From Ichthyenterobacterium magnum (GTDB lineage: Bacteria > Bacteroidota > Bacteroidia > Flavobacteriales > Flavobacteriaceae): 64,000 nucleotides of DNA. Made by a program: the position numbers and the translations under genes. How positions within the stretch are numbered: position 1 is the first letter of the stretch; every line of letters begins with the position of its first letter. The notes beneath the pieces are model-generated. The model searched no databases. It saw only the letters and a program-made list of their open reading frames with translations, and was not told where the DNA came from. Below are positions 35,911 through 45,649 of the stretch, piece by piece. Location of the stretch: positions 1 to 64,000 of the forward strand of contig NZ_RAQJ01000004.1 in NCBI RefSeq assembly GCF_003610635.1, written 5' to 3'.

Positions 35911-36992
35911 TAATAAAATTCTAAATATGTATTAGGTGCATCAAGATAGCCATTAATATGTTTTTGTATGTTTCTGTATACTCTTTCTTCAGGATATACT
36001 AACAAACCTATGGTTCTTCCAGACCATTCATTTAAATCTATATAATATTTACCTTGGTCATTTCTAACGTTATAACGTATATGACTTGGTAAGGCTTCAA
36101 TATCTTTATTTGCAGAGAAATAAACTTTGCAATACTTGGGTTTACCAGAAAAATAACTAAATGCTAATATGTGATCATATAATCCGAAAAAATTAAAAAA
36201 AGGAAAAATTATGGCAATCAAAAAAAACAATACAGCTTTAGGGTGTTTTAAGCTGAATAATTCTTTAGGCGAAAATGATTTGTTATAAAACAAATAGAAT
36301 AACACAAACACATTAAATAGCGTCATCGGGAATACCACATAGCCATAACCTTCAATAAGGAATGTAGTGAGAATAATAGCATGCATAATAGTTATAAGCC
36401 AAATCCCAAATTTTCTTGTTTTGGTAAACACTAAAAAAACACCAAATGAAGCTTCTAAAAATGGTACTGCATACGTAAATGTGAGTCGCATCCATGAAGG
36501 CACAAACGGAATACGTTTAGTAAGTCCGTTAGCCCATTTTTCAAAAAACACAGTATTGCACTTATGCATTCCGCTCCAAAAATAAGTACCAACCAATATT
36601 AAAAGTATACATTGCTTAGCTACTTTTGGATTTTCTCGAAACATGGTAAGTGCCAAAACCATAAATATAATTTCAAAATAAAAAGGCTGAATTCTGTTTT
36701 GGTCTAGCAATACCCAAAACACATATATAAGTACAATTGGTAGCCCAAACTTCCAACTAGGTTTAAATACAAATATTATAAAGCTTACTAAAAAAATTAA
36801 AATCAATGCAATATCTACACTTAAACTTGGTATTGGTAAGTTTTCAAAAACGGAAACCAAAGGAAATAATCGCTCAGAAATCCAAACTCTAGGAGAAATA
36901 ATTAATGGTATTAAAAATGCAAAAAATGCAAAAAGCCTTACCCAAAACAGCTTGTCTCCTTTAAAAGGTTTTAGAGTAACATTAGTATTCAT
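35910..36992 (-). CDS. HTTM-like integral membrane protein
   Basis: 360 residues, about nine membrane helices and a soluble C-terminal tail (about 275-360). The segment YFWSGMHKCN resembles the YxWSGxxK motif of HTTM/DoxX-like (vitamin K gamma-carboxylase-related) bacterial proteins. Function is unknown. Coupled to the downstream acyltransferase by a one-base overlap, which suggests a shared envelope role. Confidence 0.65.
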   Translation of the reverse strand: MNTNVTLKPFKGDKLFWVRLFAFFAFLIPLIISPRVWISERLFPLVSVFENLPIPSLSVDIALILIFLVSFIIFVFKPSWKFGLPIVLIYVFWVLLDQNRIQPFYFEIIFMVLALTMFRENPKVAKQCILLILVGTYFWSGMHKCNTVFFEKWANGLTKRIPFVPSWMRLTFTYAVPFLEASFGVFLVFTKTRKFGIWLITIMHAIILTTFLIEGYGYVVFPMTLFNVFVLFYLFYNKSFSPKELFSLKHPKAVLFFLIAIIFPFFNFFGLYDHILAFSYFSGKPKYCKVYFSANKDIEALPSHIRYNVRNDQGKYYIDLNEWSGRTIGLLVYPEERVYRNIQKHINGYLDAPNTYLEFY

Positions 36993-37089
36993 TTAGTGCT
37001 TTATGGCTAGTTGTATTGGCTAGGACTAAATTAATAAAAGAAAATGAGTAGTCGACTATAATCAACTATTGATCTTATAGCTAGCAAAT

Positions 37090-37518
37090 TTATTCTTTTA
37101 ATCTAGAATCTGTAAACTGATAGACTTTAGCATTGGTTTTAAAAGACATCTTTTTGGCTGTAAATCTTACCGTATTCTCATCTAAAACTTTGTACTCATA
37201 AATGTCAGTCAAACCACTAGAATAATGCAATTCATAAAATAGATTATTCTCAATCCACCATTCGCCTTTTTCTGCGCCAGTTTCTATATCACAATCACCA
37301 TTATAAACTGCTAGGAGAATAAACTTTCCATCATCAAATCTATGTTGAATCCATGTAGACTGAACACCTTCAATAATCTGATTTTCTTCAAATCCTTTCC
37401 AGCTTCCAAGTAGTCTTTTATCTAATTGTTTAGTTTTAGAATGCTGAATTCTTTTAGAGTTACAACTGGTTGTTAACGTAATAACTAAAAAGGAAACAAG
37501 AATATATTTTAATTTCAT
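37090..37518 (-). CDS. Small lipocalin-like lipoprotein
   Basis: 142 residues. Lipoprotein signal ending TLTTSC (Cys about 19). The mature part has LLGSWKGFEE, typical of lipocalin-like DUF families, followed by alternating strands. No ligand can be named. Stands alone between the HTTM-like gene and the MoxR operon. Confidence 0.7.
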   Translation of the reverse strand: MKLKYILVSFLVITLTTSCNSKRIQHSKTKQLDKRLLGSWKGFEENQIIEGVQSTWIQHRFDDGKFILLAVYNGDCDIETGAEKGEWWIENNLFYELHYSSGLTDIYEYKVLDENTVRFTAKKMSFKTNAKVYQFTDSRLKE

Positions 37519-37615
37519 GTGCAGCTTTAATTATGAACAATATATCTTATAGTTACTTAATAAGTTTAATATTAAGATACTATAAATCTATCCAATTAAA
37601 AAAGTAATAAAACAA

Positions 37616-38569
37616 TTAAAACAAACTCTTAATAATTTGCTCATCTGTAACGCCTTCGGCTTCGGCTTTGTAGTTTTTAATAATTCTGTGACGAAGAATA
37701 CCTTGAGCAACTGCTTGTACATTTTCTATATCTGGAGAAAACTTACCGTGAATTGCTGCATGTGTTTTTGCTGCTAGTATTAAGTTTTGTGATGCTCTTG
37801 GTCCTGCGCCCCAATCTACAAACTCTTTTACTAAATCTGAAGCTGTAGATGCTTTTGGTCTCGTTTTACTTACCATAGTAACCGCATACTCTATGACATT
37901 ATCCGCCACAGGAATACGACGAATTAAGTTTTGAAAATCTATAATCTCTTGTGCAGAAAACAAAGCATTTACAGTGGCTTGTATATCTGTTGTGGTTGCT
38001 TTAACAACCTGTACTTCTTCGTCAAATGTTGGATAATCTAAATTTATAGCAAACATAAAACGGTCTAACTGCGCTTCTGGCAAAGGGTATGTTCCTTCTT
38101 GCTCAATTGGGTTTTGTGTTGCTAAAACAAAATATGGTAAGCTTAGTTTATAATGATGACCAGAAACAGTAACAGCTCTTTCTTGCATAGCTTCTAACAA
38201 AGCTGATTGCGTTTTTGGTGGTGTTCTGTTTATTTCATCTGCTAAAATAATATTAGCAAATATTGGTCCTTTTATAAACTTAAAATGTCTGTTCTCGTCT
38301 AATATTTCACTGCCTAAAATATCACTAGGCATTAAATCTGGTGTAAACTGAATGCGTTTAAAATCTAATCCTAAAGCTTGAGCAATGGTGTTTACCATTA
38401 AGGTTTTTGCTAAACCTGGCACACCAATAAGTAATGCGTGACCTCCAGAAAATATTGAAATTAGTATTTGATTTACAACATCGTCTTGACCAACTATAAC
38501 TTTGGCAACTTCCTGCTTTAAGGCATTATATTTTTTTACAAACTGTTCTACAGCAGCAACATCAGACAT
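37616..38569 (-). CDS. MoxR family AAA+ ATPase
   Basis: 317 residues. Walker A GVPGLAKT (about 42-49), Walker B ILADEINRTPPKTQSALLEAMQE, and sensor 1 LATQNPIEQEGTYPLPEAQLDRF are typical of MoxR. MoxR proteins act as chaperones that load cofactors or help assemble complexes, usually with VWA-domain partners (Bat proteins). No VWA gene is next to it here; it ends an operon of periplasmic foldases, starting one base after the SurA-like stop. Confidence 0.94.
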   Translation of the reverse strand: MSDVAAVEQFVKKYNALKQEVAKVIVGQDDVVNQILISIFSGGHALLIGVPGLAKTLMVNTIAQALGLDFKRIQFTPDLMPSDILGSEILDENRHFKFIKGPIFANIILADEINRTPPKTQSALLEAMQERAVTVSGHHYKLSLPYFVLATQNPIEQEGTYPLPEAQLDRFMFAINLDYPTFDEEVQVVKATTTDIQATVNALFSAQEIIDFQNLIRRIPVADNVIEYAVTMVSKTRPKASTASDLVKEFVDWGAGPRASQNLILAAKTHAAIHGKFSPDIENVQAVAQGILRHRIIKNYKAEAEGVTDEQIIKSLF

Positions 38570-38570
38570 A

Positions 38571-40025
38571 TTATTTTTGTGTTTTTAACCAGTTACTATT
38601 AAACTCACAGTCTCTATAATCTCCGTTAATTTTAATGTAGGTATCATTGATTTTTTCGTTTTGCCACTTTTCAATCACTTTAAGTTGCTTGTCCTGTTCA
38701 GTCAAACTTTTAATTTTTAAGTAATCTTTTGCAAAATCTGCCTCGTGTTCATCAATTCTATCAGTAACTGTAAGTAATTTATACTTGATTCTATTTACTC
38801 TGTCTTGATCACGTAATACCAAACTTACTTCACCATCTTTTAGCTCTTGAATTTGACCATATAATTCTGGATCCATTTTAGTTAACTCAAAACTATAATC
38901 TTGTGTGTAAGGATTAATTAATTGTCCGCCATCATTTCTAGTTTCTTTCTCGTCACTAGATTCCTTAGCAGCATCTGCAAATGAGATTTCACCATTTACA
39001 ATATGCTCTCTAATTTTATTTATTTTGTCTTTTGCTTCTTGTATAGCCTCTTCACTTAGCTCTGGACGTAATAAAATGTGCCTTACATCATATTCTTGAC
39101 CTCTAATTTTTTCTAAATACACGATATGGTATCCAAAATCAGTTTCAAAAGGTTCAGATATTTCACCTTCTTGTAATGAAAATGCAACGTCTCTAAACTC
39201 TTTTACCATTCTAGGGCGTTTTCTGTTTAAAACATACTTTCCTCCTGTTTTTTTAGATTCTGTATCGTCAGAATAAAACACTGCTTTAGTTGTAAAGCTT
39301 GCACCATTTTCTATAACATCGGCTTTAAACTCTTTTAATTTGTTTATTACACGTTGTTTTTCTTCTTCGGATACTTTAGGTATCACAATAATTTGAGCCA
39401 CTTTTAACTCGGTCCCGAATGTTGGACGTTCGTCTTTTGGTATGTTATTAAAATACTCTCTTACTTCTTCTGGAGTCACTTCTATGTCTTCAACAATTTT
39501 ACGTTTCATATCCATAGCCAGTTTTTGGTTTTTGTTGATTTCGAACATTTCTTCTCTAAGGCTTTCCTCTGAGTCTTTATTATAAAACTCTAACAACTCT
39601 GCCATAGAACCGCCTTTTTGCTCAAGAAAAGCACTAATTTGTTGCTCAATATTTGATCGTATTTCCAACTCATTAACAACAATACTATCTTGTATGGCAT
39701 GATGCGCATAAAGTTTGTCTTCAAGTAATTTCCCAAATAATTGACATCTGGTAATCTCTGCAGTAGAAACGCCTCTTGCTTGTAATTGAATAAATTCTTT
39801 ATCTATATCTGAATCTAAAACTACATAGTCTCCAACAACGGCTACTACACCATCAACTTTAACACGGCTATTATCATTTGTTGCATTAGTCTCTGTTTTT
39901 GGTTTAGCTTCTTCCTCTTCAATTATTTCTTGAGAATAAGAACTATAAACACCTAGTAGTAAGATAAATAAAAGCGTTGTTTTTTTATTAATTATATATT
40001 TCAAATTGATTGTTTTTAATTGCAT
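38571..40025 (-). CDS. SurA-like periplasmic peptidyl-prolyl isomerase
   Basis: 484 residues. Signal peptide in the first 32 residues (ends SSYSQ), SurA N-terminal chaperone domain, then two parvulin-type domains at about 195-310 and 315-425 (LKVAQIIVIP...FGYHIVYLEKI; YDVRHILLRP...). Probably guides outer-membrane proteins to the BAM machinery. The start overlaps the upstream gene by 38 bases; it is the only ATG before the signal peptide. Confidence 0.9.
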   Translation of the reverse strand: MQLKTINLKYIINKKTTLLFILLLGVYSSYSQEIIEEEEAKPKTETNATNDNSRVKVDGVVAVVGDYVVLDSDIDKEFIQLQARGVSTAEITRCQLFGKLLEDKLYAHHAIQDSIVVNELEIRSNIEQQISAFLEQKGGSMAELLEFYNKDSEESLREEMFEINKNQKLAMDMKRKIVEDIEVTPEEVREYFNNIPKDERPTFGTELKVAQIIVIPKVSEEEKQRVINKLKEFKADVIENGASFTTKAVFYSDDTESKKTGGKYVLNRKRPRMVKEFRDVAFSLQEGEISEPFETDFGYHIVYLEKIRGQEYDVRHILLRPELSEEAIQEAKDKINKIREHIVNGEISFADAAKESSDEKETRNDGGQLINPYTQDYSFELTKMDPELYGQIQELKDGEVSLVLRDQDRVNRIKYKLLTVTDRIDEHEADFAKDYLKIKSLTEQDKQLKVIEKWQNEKINDTYIKINGDYRDCEFNSNWLKTQK

Positions 40026-40842
40026 CTTTGGTAATATCTTTTTCGAGTTGCTTAATTAACTCAAGCTTTCTTTTGTTTATTATAATCTGATTTACTGTAG
40101 GTTTAACAAATTCTAGAGGTGCAAAATCGTTTTGAAAAAGCACATCTTTAATTTGCACCAAATATAGGTCTAATGAATCTTTGAGTTGTATAAAATTAGA
40201 TTTTTTTAACAGTTCTTTCTTATTTTTTGCATTGAGTACTGGAATCTTTTCTATAATCTGAGAAGCTTTAATCCAAATAGAATCATTTAAAGAGTATGTT
40301 TTAAATTGAACAGATATAGAATCTAAATACTTTTGGTCTTCTAAATTGAAGTTTTTAAAGTGCTCTTCAATGTCTTTTTTATCTATTGCATTTACTGGTA
40401 TAGTAATGTATCTAAACTTTACTAACTCTTCATTAAGCTTAAAGGTTTCTCGATTAGCTTCGTACACTTTTTGAGCTTCATCATCTACAACTACTGTGTC
40501 GATACTCTTGTTTACTAAGGCTTCTAAATAAGCTGTTGTAAATAAGTCTTTTTTGTATTGGTCTACTAACTTATTAAACTCATCTTGTTTGTCTTCAGAT
40601 AAATTTCTTTCTGAGCCTTCTACCAAAAGTAATTGTGTAGCCCAACGATTAATAAATCCGTTTGTTATAAGTGTGCTGTCTTCTACAGAAGTACCTTCAG
40701 CAATTAAATCTTTTAAATCTTCTTTGTAAAGGTAATTATCATTAACTCTGGCAATAGGAACTCTATCATCTATGGTTTTAAAAAAATCACAAGATGATAA
40801 ACAAATAGACAGAATTAATATGAAAACCGATTTTTTAATCAC
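39988..40842 (-). CDS. SurA-related foldase lipoprotein
   Basis: 284 residues. Lipoprotein signal ending CLSSC (about 18). The sequence IARVNDNYLYKEDLKDLI is the usual SurA/PpiC N-terminal chaperone start; a PpiC catalytic domain is not evident, the middle (VKFRYITIPVNAIDKKDIEEHF) being a degenerate trace of it. Likely a chaperone without isomerase activity, attached to the outer membrane. Two bases after the preceding foldase gene. Confidence 0.8.
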   Translation of the reverse strand: MIKKSVFILILSICLSSCDFFKTIDDRVPIARVNDNYLYKEDLKDLIAEGTSVEDSTLITNGFINRWATQLLLVEGSERNLSEDKQDEFNKLVDQYKKDLFTTAYLEALVNKSIDTVVVDDEAQKVYEANRETFKLNEELVKFRYITIPVNAIDKKDIEEHFKNFNLEDQKYLDSISVQFKTYSLNDSIWIKASQIIEKIPVLNAKNKKELLKKSNFIQLKDSLDLYLVQIKDVLFQNDFAPLEFVKPTVNQIIINKRKLELIKQLEKDITKDAIKNNQFEIYN

Positions 40843-40844
40843 CT

Positions 40845-42791
40845 TTAATTTGCTATTTGAGTTTTAACTTTAGCTAAAACCGCATCGTTTATTTTAACAT
40901 TATAGCGTTTACCTAATGTATCGAGCCAATTTGTTTCTATACTATTTTGGTAATCGCTAATTACCTTACCTCGAGCTTCATCAAATGTTTTAATACCTTG
41001 TGGCATTACTTTACTTACATCTATAACGTGATAGGCATCGTTATAATTATAGATTTTAGAAACACCTTTTTTAAACTCAAATGCTATTGGTAAAGCTCTA
41101 TGCCCTTTTTCCATAACATCACTTGTTACGATTATGTTTTGCGCTCCATTGGCATTTAAAACTGTAGCTATCTCTTCGGCAGTTTTACCTTTTTCTAATA
41201 GTTTTATAGCCTCAGAAACAACTTCCTTTTTTGATGACGAAAATACTTTAGCATCAACTCTATCTTGCCAAACGTAATTGCTTTTATTCTTTTCGTAAAA
41301 TGCTTCAAGCCCAACGCTATCTTTTGTTGCTGCATTCCAAACCTCTTTTTCCATTAAATCAAAAAGAAGTAAACCATCTCTATATTCTTTTAAAACGTGA
41401 GCGAAATCTGGATTTACAAATTCTAAATTTGCCTCGTGATATTTTAAAAGCTCTTTTTCTAAATAGGTTTGATATTCTTTTTCTATAACAACTTCAGGCG
41501 CAGTTTTCTTATTAAAGTAATTACGCTGACTATTCATTAAATACTTTGCAAAATCTCCATAAGACAATGATGCTTTATCTATGGCAAGTGCTACTTCTTC
41601 TTTATTTAAGTTTTCAGGTATTACCCATGATTTCTTAAAAAACGAATCATCAATAAGTGTTTTAAAATAGTTTATTGCAGTTTCATTATTACTAACGTTG
41701 TATTGCGCTTTTAGCTTTTTTGTAAGTGCAGAATTTATAAGTTTTGAACGCGAATCTCTTTTAACTTTATTTTCTAATTCTCCTTTCATATTCTCAAAAG
41801 GCTCAACACCTTTTTTGCCAAGTAGCTTAACAATATGCCAACCGTAATTTGTTTTAAATGGTTTTGAAATTTCTCCTTTTTCATTTAAACTAAAAGCAAC
41901 ATTTTCAAACTCTTGAGAGCTTAATTGACCTCCTGTAAATGGAGCTAAAACGCCGCCTTTACTTGCCGAGCTGTTATCGTCTGAAAACTGTTTTGCAAGA
42001 GATTCAAATTTTTCGCCTTGTTGTATTTTTTTATAAATCTCATTGATACGCGTTTCTGGATTTAGTAAACTATCTTTTTGTTTATTAGACACCATGATAT
42101 GCGCAACGTTTACTTGACCTAATGATGGTCTTTTATCAAAAACCTTAACGATGTGATACCCAAAACGCGTTCTAAAAGGCATAGAGATTTCTCCTACTTT
42201 AGTATTGTAAGCAACATTTTCAAAGCTATAAACCATTTTAAAACCTGAAAAATAACCTAAGTCTTCAGCAAAAACTGTACTTCCATTATGCACAGCACTC
42301 TTTACCTTATCAAAGCCTTCTTTAGCAATTTGATTACGTAACTTTAAAAGTCTATTATAAACAGCTGTAGTATCTTTTTCAGACTCATCTATTCTAATTA
42401 ATACGTGTGATGCTTTTACATCGTTAGAAACTCTATCATAAGCTTCTTTAACCAATGCGTCTGTAACTTTATTATCAGCCAAAAAATTAGTTGTTAATTG
42501 CTTTTTATAATTACCAAACTCTCTAATGTATTTAGCATCTTTATCTAACCCTAAACGTTTAGCTTCTTTTACTTTTAATTGGTAACTAACAAATAGCTTT
42601 AAATAGGCATCAATATCTTTTTGTGTTTCGTCTTTTACTAAATCTAAGTTTTTACTATAAACCCTAACAAATTCTGAAGCCATTACTGGTTCATCATCTA
42701 CGGTAAATAAAACGTCATCATTGTTGGTTTGGGCAAATGCAAGTACAGTAAAACACACGAAGAGTGTGCTCAAAAATAATTTAATCTTCAT
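40845..42791 (-). CDS. Periplasmic peptidyl-prolyl isomerase, two parvulin domains
   Basis: 648 residues with a signal peptide (ends VLAFAQ). After an N-terminal chaperone region (VDDEPVMASEFVRVY), two parvulin domains follow at about 123-225 (VKASHVLIRIDES...FGYHIVKVFDKR) and 226-330 (NVAHIMVSNKQ...YGWHIVKLLGKK), then a long helical C-terminal part with a degenerate third repeat. First gene of the foldase-MoxR operon. Confidence 0.9.
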   Translation of the reverse strand: MKIKLFLSTLFVCFTVLAFAQTNNDDVLFTVDDEPVMASEFVRVYSKNLDLVKDETQKDIDAYLKLFVSYQLKVKEAKRLGLDKDAKYIREFGNYKKQLTTNFLADNKVTDALVKEAYDRVSNDVKASHVLIRIDESEKDTTAVYNRLLKLRNQIAKEGFDKVKSAVHNGSTVFAEDLGYFSGFKMVYSFENVAYNTKVGEISMPFRTRFGYHIVKVFDKRPSLGQVNVAHIMVSNKQKDSLLNPETRINEIYKKIQQGEKFESLAKQFSDDNSSASKGGVLAPFTGGQLSSQEFENVAFSLNEKGEISKPFKTNYGWHIVKLLGKKGVEPFENMKGELENKVKRDSRSKLINSALTKKLKAQYNVSNNETAINYFKTLIDDSFFKKSWVIPENLNKEEVALAIDKASLSYGDFAKYLMNSQRNYFNKKTAPEVVIEKEYQTYLEKELLKYHEANLEFVNPDFAHVLKEYRDGLLLFDLMEKEVWNAATKDSVGLEAFYEKNKSNYVWQDRVDAKVFSSSKKEVVSEAIKLLEKGKTAEEIATVLNANGAQNIIVTSDVMEKGHRALPIAFEFKKGVSKIYNYNDAYHVIDVSKVMPQGIKTFDEARGKVISDYQNSIETNWLDTLGKRYNVKINDAVLAKVKTQIAN

Positions 42792-42949
42792 AACTAATTT
42801 AATATTGTCATTTCAGCAAAAATAGTATAATTCAAACATTATACAAGCTAGTTTTTTTGAAACGTAAAAGTTGCATACTTAGTGTTAAAAAAAAAGTTAA
42901 ATAAAAAAAACTCATTATATTTATTGCATTAAATCCCTTTCATATACAA

Positions 42950-43405
42950 ATGAAGTATACATCAGAAATCATTGTAAAAGTACCTTTGGATGAATTCGTT
43001 AAAAAAATGAATAATGCTGAGAATATGAAACACTGGCAAAGAGGACTTATTGCAACCGAGCATATTTCTGGAACACCTGGTGAGTTTGGTGCTAAAATGA
43101 AACTTAATTACCAGTTAGGCAAACGCAAAATGGAACTTATAGAAACTGTTACTAAAAGTAATTTCCCTGATGAGTTTCATGCAATTTACAGTACAAAAGG
43201 CATGCACAATGCACAAGTCAACTTTTTTACACAAACACCAGAAGGTTATACTAAATGGACATCTAAAGCCGAGTTCACGCCTCTTAACTTCTCTATGAAG
43301 GTTATGACGTTTTTAATGCCTCGCGCTTTTAAAAAACAAACTCTTAAATACATGCATGATTTTAAAAACTTTGCAGAAAAAGGAACATCAGTAGCCAATG
43401 CGTAA
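42950..43405 (+). CDS. SRPBCC (START-like) family protein
   Basis: 151 residues, no signal peptide. Begins MKYTSEIIVKVPLDEFVKKMNNAENMKHWQRGL, typical of polyketide-cyclase/SRPBCC domains that hold a hydrophobic ligand in a helix-grip fold. The ligand is unknown. Overlaps the following small gene by 8 bases. Confidence 0.85.
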   Translation: MKYTSEIIVKVPLDEFVKKMNNAENMKHWQRGLIATEHISGTPGEFGAKMKLNYQLGKRKMELIETVTKSNFPDEFHAIYSTKGMHNAQVNFFTQTPEGYTKWTSKAEFTPLNFSMKVMTFLMPRAFKKQTLKYMHDFKNFAEKGTSVANA

Positions 43406-43634
43406 ACTCAAACTTATTTGGGACTTTAGAGGTGAAGTCGCCCTAAAAACTGCTCAGCATCATGAGATTCATTTAAAAGAATATATAACAATTCAGAAAT
43501 CTAACGTTAGCATTACTGGTTTTGAAGCCATTACAGATATGCATGCAATTGCCTTTCTTGTTGTTGATGAAAATGAAATGAAACCTTTAAGAGATGCGCT
43601 TAAACCACATCGTGGTCAAATCTATTCAGAATAA
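43398..43634 (+). CDS. Small conserved protein, unknown function
   Basis: 78 residues, cytoplasmic. Sequence MRKLKLIWDFRGEVALKTAQHHEIHLKEYI shows mixed alpha/beta character with several histidines near the start (QHHEIH). It starts inside the SRPBCC gene's end, so the two are translationally coupled and probably act together. No family recognised with certainty. Confidence 0.7.
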   Translation: MRKLKLIWDFRGEVALKTAQHHEIHLKEYITIQKSNVSITGFEAITDMHAIAFLVVDENEMKPLRDALKPHRGQIYSE

Positions 43635-43643
43635 AAATTAAAT

Positions 43644-43715
43644 ATGAAACATCCTGTAACTGAAATTTTAATCCTTAAAGGATATAATTATAAGGATATT
43701 CGATGTGACCTATAA
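43644..43715 (+). CDS. Possible 23-residue peptide
   Basis: ATG 43644 begins a short frame encoding MKHPVTEILILKGYNYKDIR plus CDL. It lies in the 101-base gap before the M1 aminopeptidase gene. No ribosome site; may be a leader peptide, a degraded gene or chance. Confidence 0.2.
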   Translation: MKHPVTEILILKGYNYKDIRCDL

Positions 43716-43735
43716 AAAGTAATATACATATACAC

Positions 43736-45586
43736 ATGAAAAAACTAACAGTATTATTTGCATTAGTATTGGCTATAACCAATTGTCAAAAAGAAAAAGA
43801 AGATATATTGGTTGAATCTTATGTAGAAGAATCACACTCGTATGCACAACCTAATAAAGCAGTAATAAAACATTTAGACCTCAACATTGAAGCAGACTTT
43901 GAAGATAAAGTCATTTCTGGAAGTGCTACCTATACCATAGAAAACAATAATGCTACAAAAATCATTTTAGATTCTAAATTTTTAGATATCGAAAAAGCAC
44001 AAGCAGATGGTAAAGACACACCATTTTCTTTAGGTGAATTTAACGAAATGCTAGGTCAGTCTTTAACAATAGATATAAAAGAAAACACAAAAACCATTAC
44101 CGTTTTTTATAAAACAACTTCAAAAACTGAAGCTTTACAATGGCTAAATCCTCAACAAACTGCAGACAAAGACCATCCCTTTTTATTTACACAAGGTCAA
44201 GCGATTTTAACTAGAACATGGATCCCTATTCAAGATAGTCCGCAAATTCGTATTACTTATAATGCTACGGTTAAAGTACCTAAAGATTTAATGGCCGTTA
44301 TGAGTGCAGAAAATCCGAAGCAAAAAAGCAAAGATGGCGTATATCATTTTAAAATGAAACAACCCATTTCTCCGTATTTAATTGCTTTAGCTATTGGAGA
44401 TATAGAGTATAAAAGCATTAGTGAACGCACAGGTGTTTATGCAGAAAAATCGATGATTGACAAGGTTAAGAATGAATTTTCTGATATGGAAAATATGGTT
44501 GCAGCAGCAGAAAACCTTTATGGTGATTATGACTGGGATCAATTTGATGTAATTGTCTTGCCTCCTAGTTTTCCTTTTGGTGGTATGGAAAACCCAAGAC
44601 TAACATTTGCAACGCCTACAGTTATAGCTGGAGATAAAAGTTTGACATCTCTTATTGCTCATGAGTTAGCACACTCTTGGTCTGGTAACTTAGTAACCAA
44701 TGCGACTTGGAATGACTTTTGGCTTAATGAAGGTTTTACTGTTTATTTTGAAATACGAATTATGGAAGCCCTTTACGGAAAAGATAGAGCTAACATGATT
44801 GCTTTAATAGGCAGACAAGATTTAGATGAAGAAATTGAAGCCTTAAAAGCAACACCTGAAGCAACAAAACTAAAACTCGATTTAAAAGGTCATAACCCAG
44901 ACGATGGTATGAATAGCATTGCATACGATAAAGGCTATTTGTTTTTAAGAACTTTAGAAGAAACTGTTGGTCGTGAAAAGTTTGATGCATTTTTAAAAGG
45001 GTATTTTAAAAAGCATGCGTTTTCTACAATAACAACTGGAGATTTTATAGCCTATTTAAATGAAAACTTATTAGACAAAAATCAAGTAACATTTAACACA
45101 GAAGAGTGGATTTTTAATCCTGGTGTCCCAAGCAATCAAGCCATTATTACATCTGATAAATTTGAAAATGCTGAAAAAACAATGCTTCAGTTTTTAAAGA
45201 ATAATAGTGTTGATATTTCACTTACAAAAGATTGGACGACTCAAGAATGGGTTCATTTTATTAGAAACTTTCCAAAAACAATGACTAAAGAGCAAATGGC
45301 TTTACTAGATAATGCTTTTGACTTTACAAACGCTACCAACTCACATATTGCAATGGTTTGGTTTGAGCAAGCAATTAATAATGATTATCGTGGTAATAAT
45401 GTTGATTCTAAAATTGAAGATTTTCTTATTAGCGTAGGTAGACGTTGGTATGTAGAGACATTATTTAAAGCTTATGAGAAAAATGATAAAATAGATGAAG
45501 CGCTAGTTATTTATAAAAAATCTAGACCAAATTATCATTCGGTTACAGCTAATACTATTGATGTTTTGTTAGACTATAAACCTTGA
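43736..45586 (+). CDS. M1 family aminopeptidase lipoprotein (LTA4H-like)
   Basis: 616 residues. Lipoprotein signal ending AITNC (about 17). Zinc site HELAH (309-313) with the downstream glutamate in NDFWLNEGF, and exopeptidase motif GGMEN. The C-terminal helical domain matches leukotriene A4 hydrolase-like aminopeptidases. Probably removes N-terminal residues from peptides outside the cytoplasm. Monocistronic. Confidence 0.94.
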   Translation: MKKLTVLFALVLAITNCQKEKEDILVESYVEESHSYAQPNKAVIKHLDLNIEADFEDKVISGSATYTIENNNATKIILDSKFLDIEKAQADGKDTPFSLGEFNEMLGQSLTIDIKENTKTITVFYKTTSKTEALQWLNPQQTADKDHPFLFTQGQAILTRTWIPIQDSPQIRITYNATVKVPKDLMAVMSAENPKQKSKDGVYHFKMKQPISPYLIALAIGDIEYKSISERTGVYAEKSMIDKVKNEFSDMENMVAAAENLYGDYDWDQFDVIVLPPSFPFGGMENPRLTFATPTVIAGDKSLTSLIAHELAHSWSGNLVTNATWNDFWLNEGFTVYFEIRIMEALYGKDRANMIALIGRQDLDEEIEALKATPEATKLKLDLKGHNPDDGMNSIAYDKGYLFLRTLEETVGREKFDAFLKGYFKKHAFSTITTGDFIAYLNENLLDKNQVTFNTEEWIFNPGVPSNQAIITSDKFENAEKTMLQFLKNNSVDISLTKDWTTQEWVHFIRNFPKTMTKEQMALLDNAFDFTNATNSHIAMVWFEQAINNDYRGNNVDSKIEDFLISVGRRWYVETLFKAYEKNDKIDEALVIYKKSRPNYHSVTANTIDVLLDYKP

Positions 45587-45649
45587 TAAAACAATAAACA
45601 TACGTGTTTTTGAGTTAAATATGTAACTAACTTAATAAAAACCAACCTA

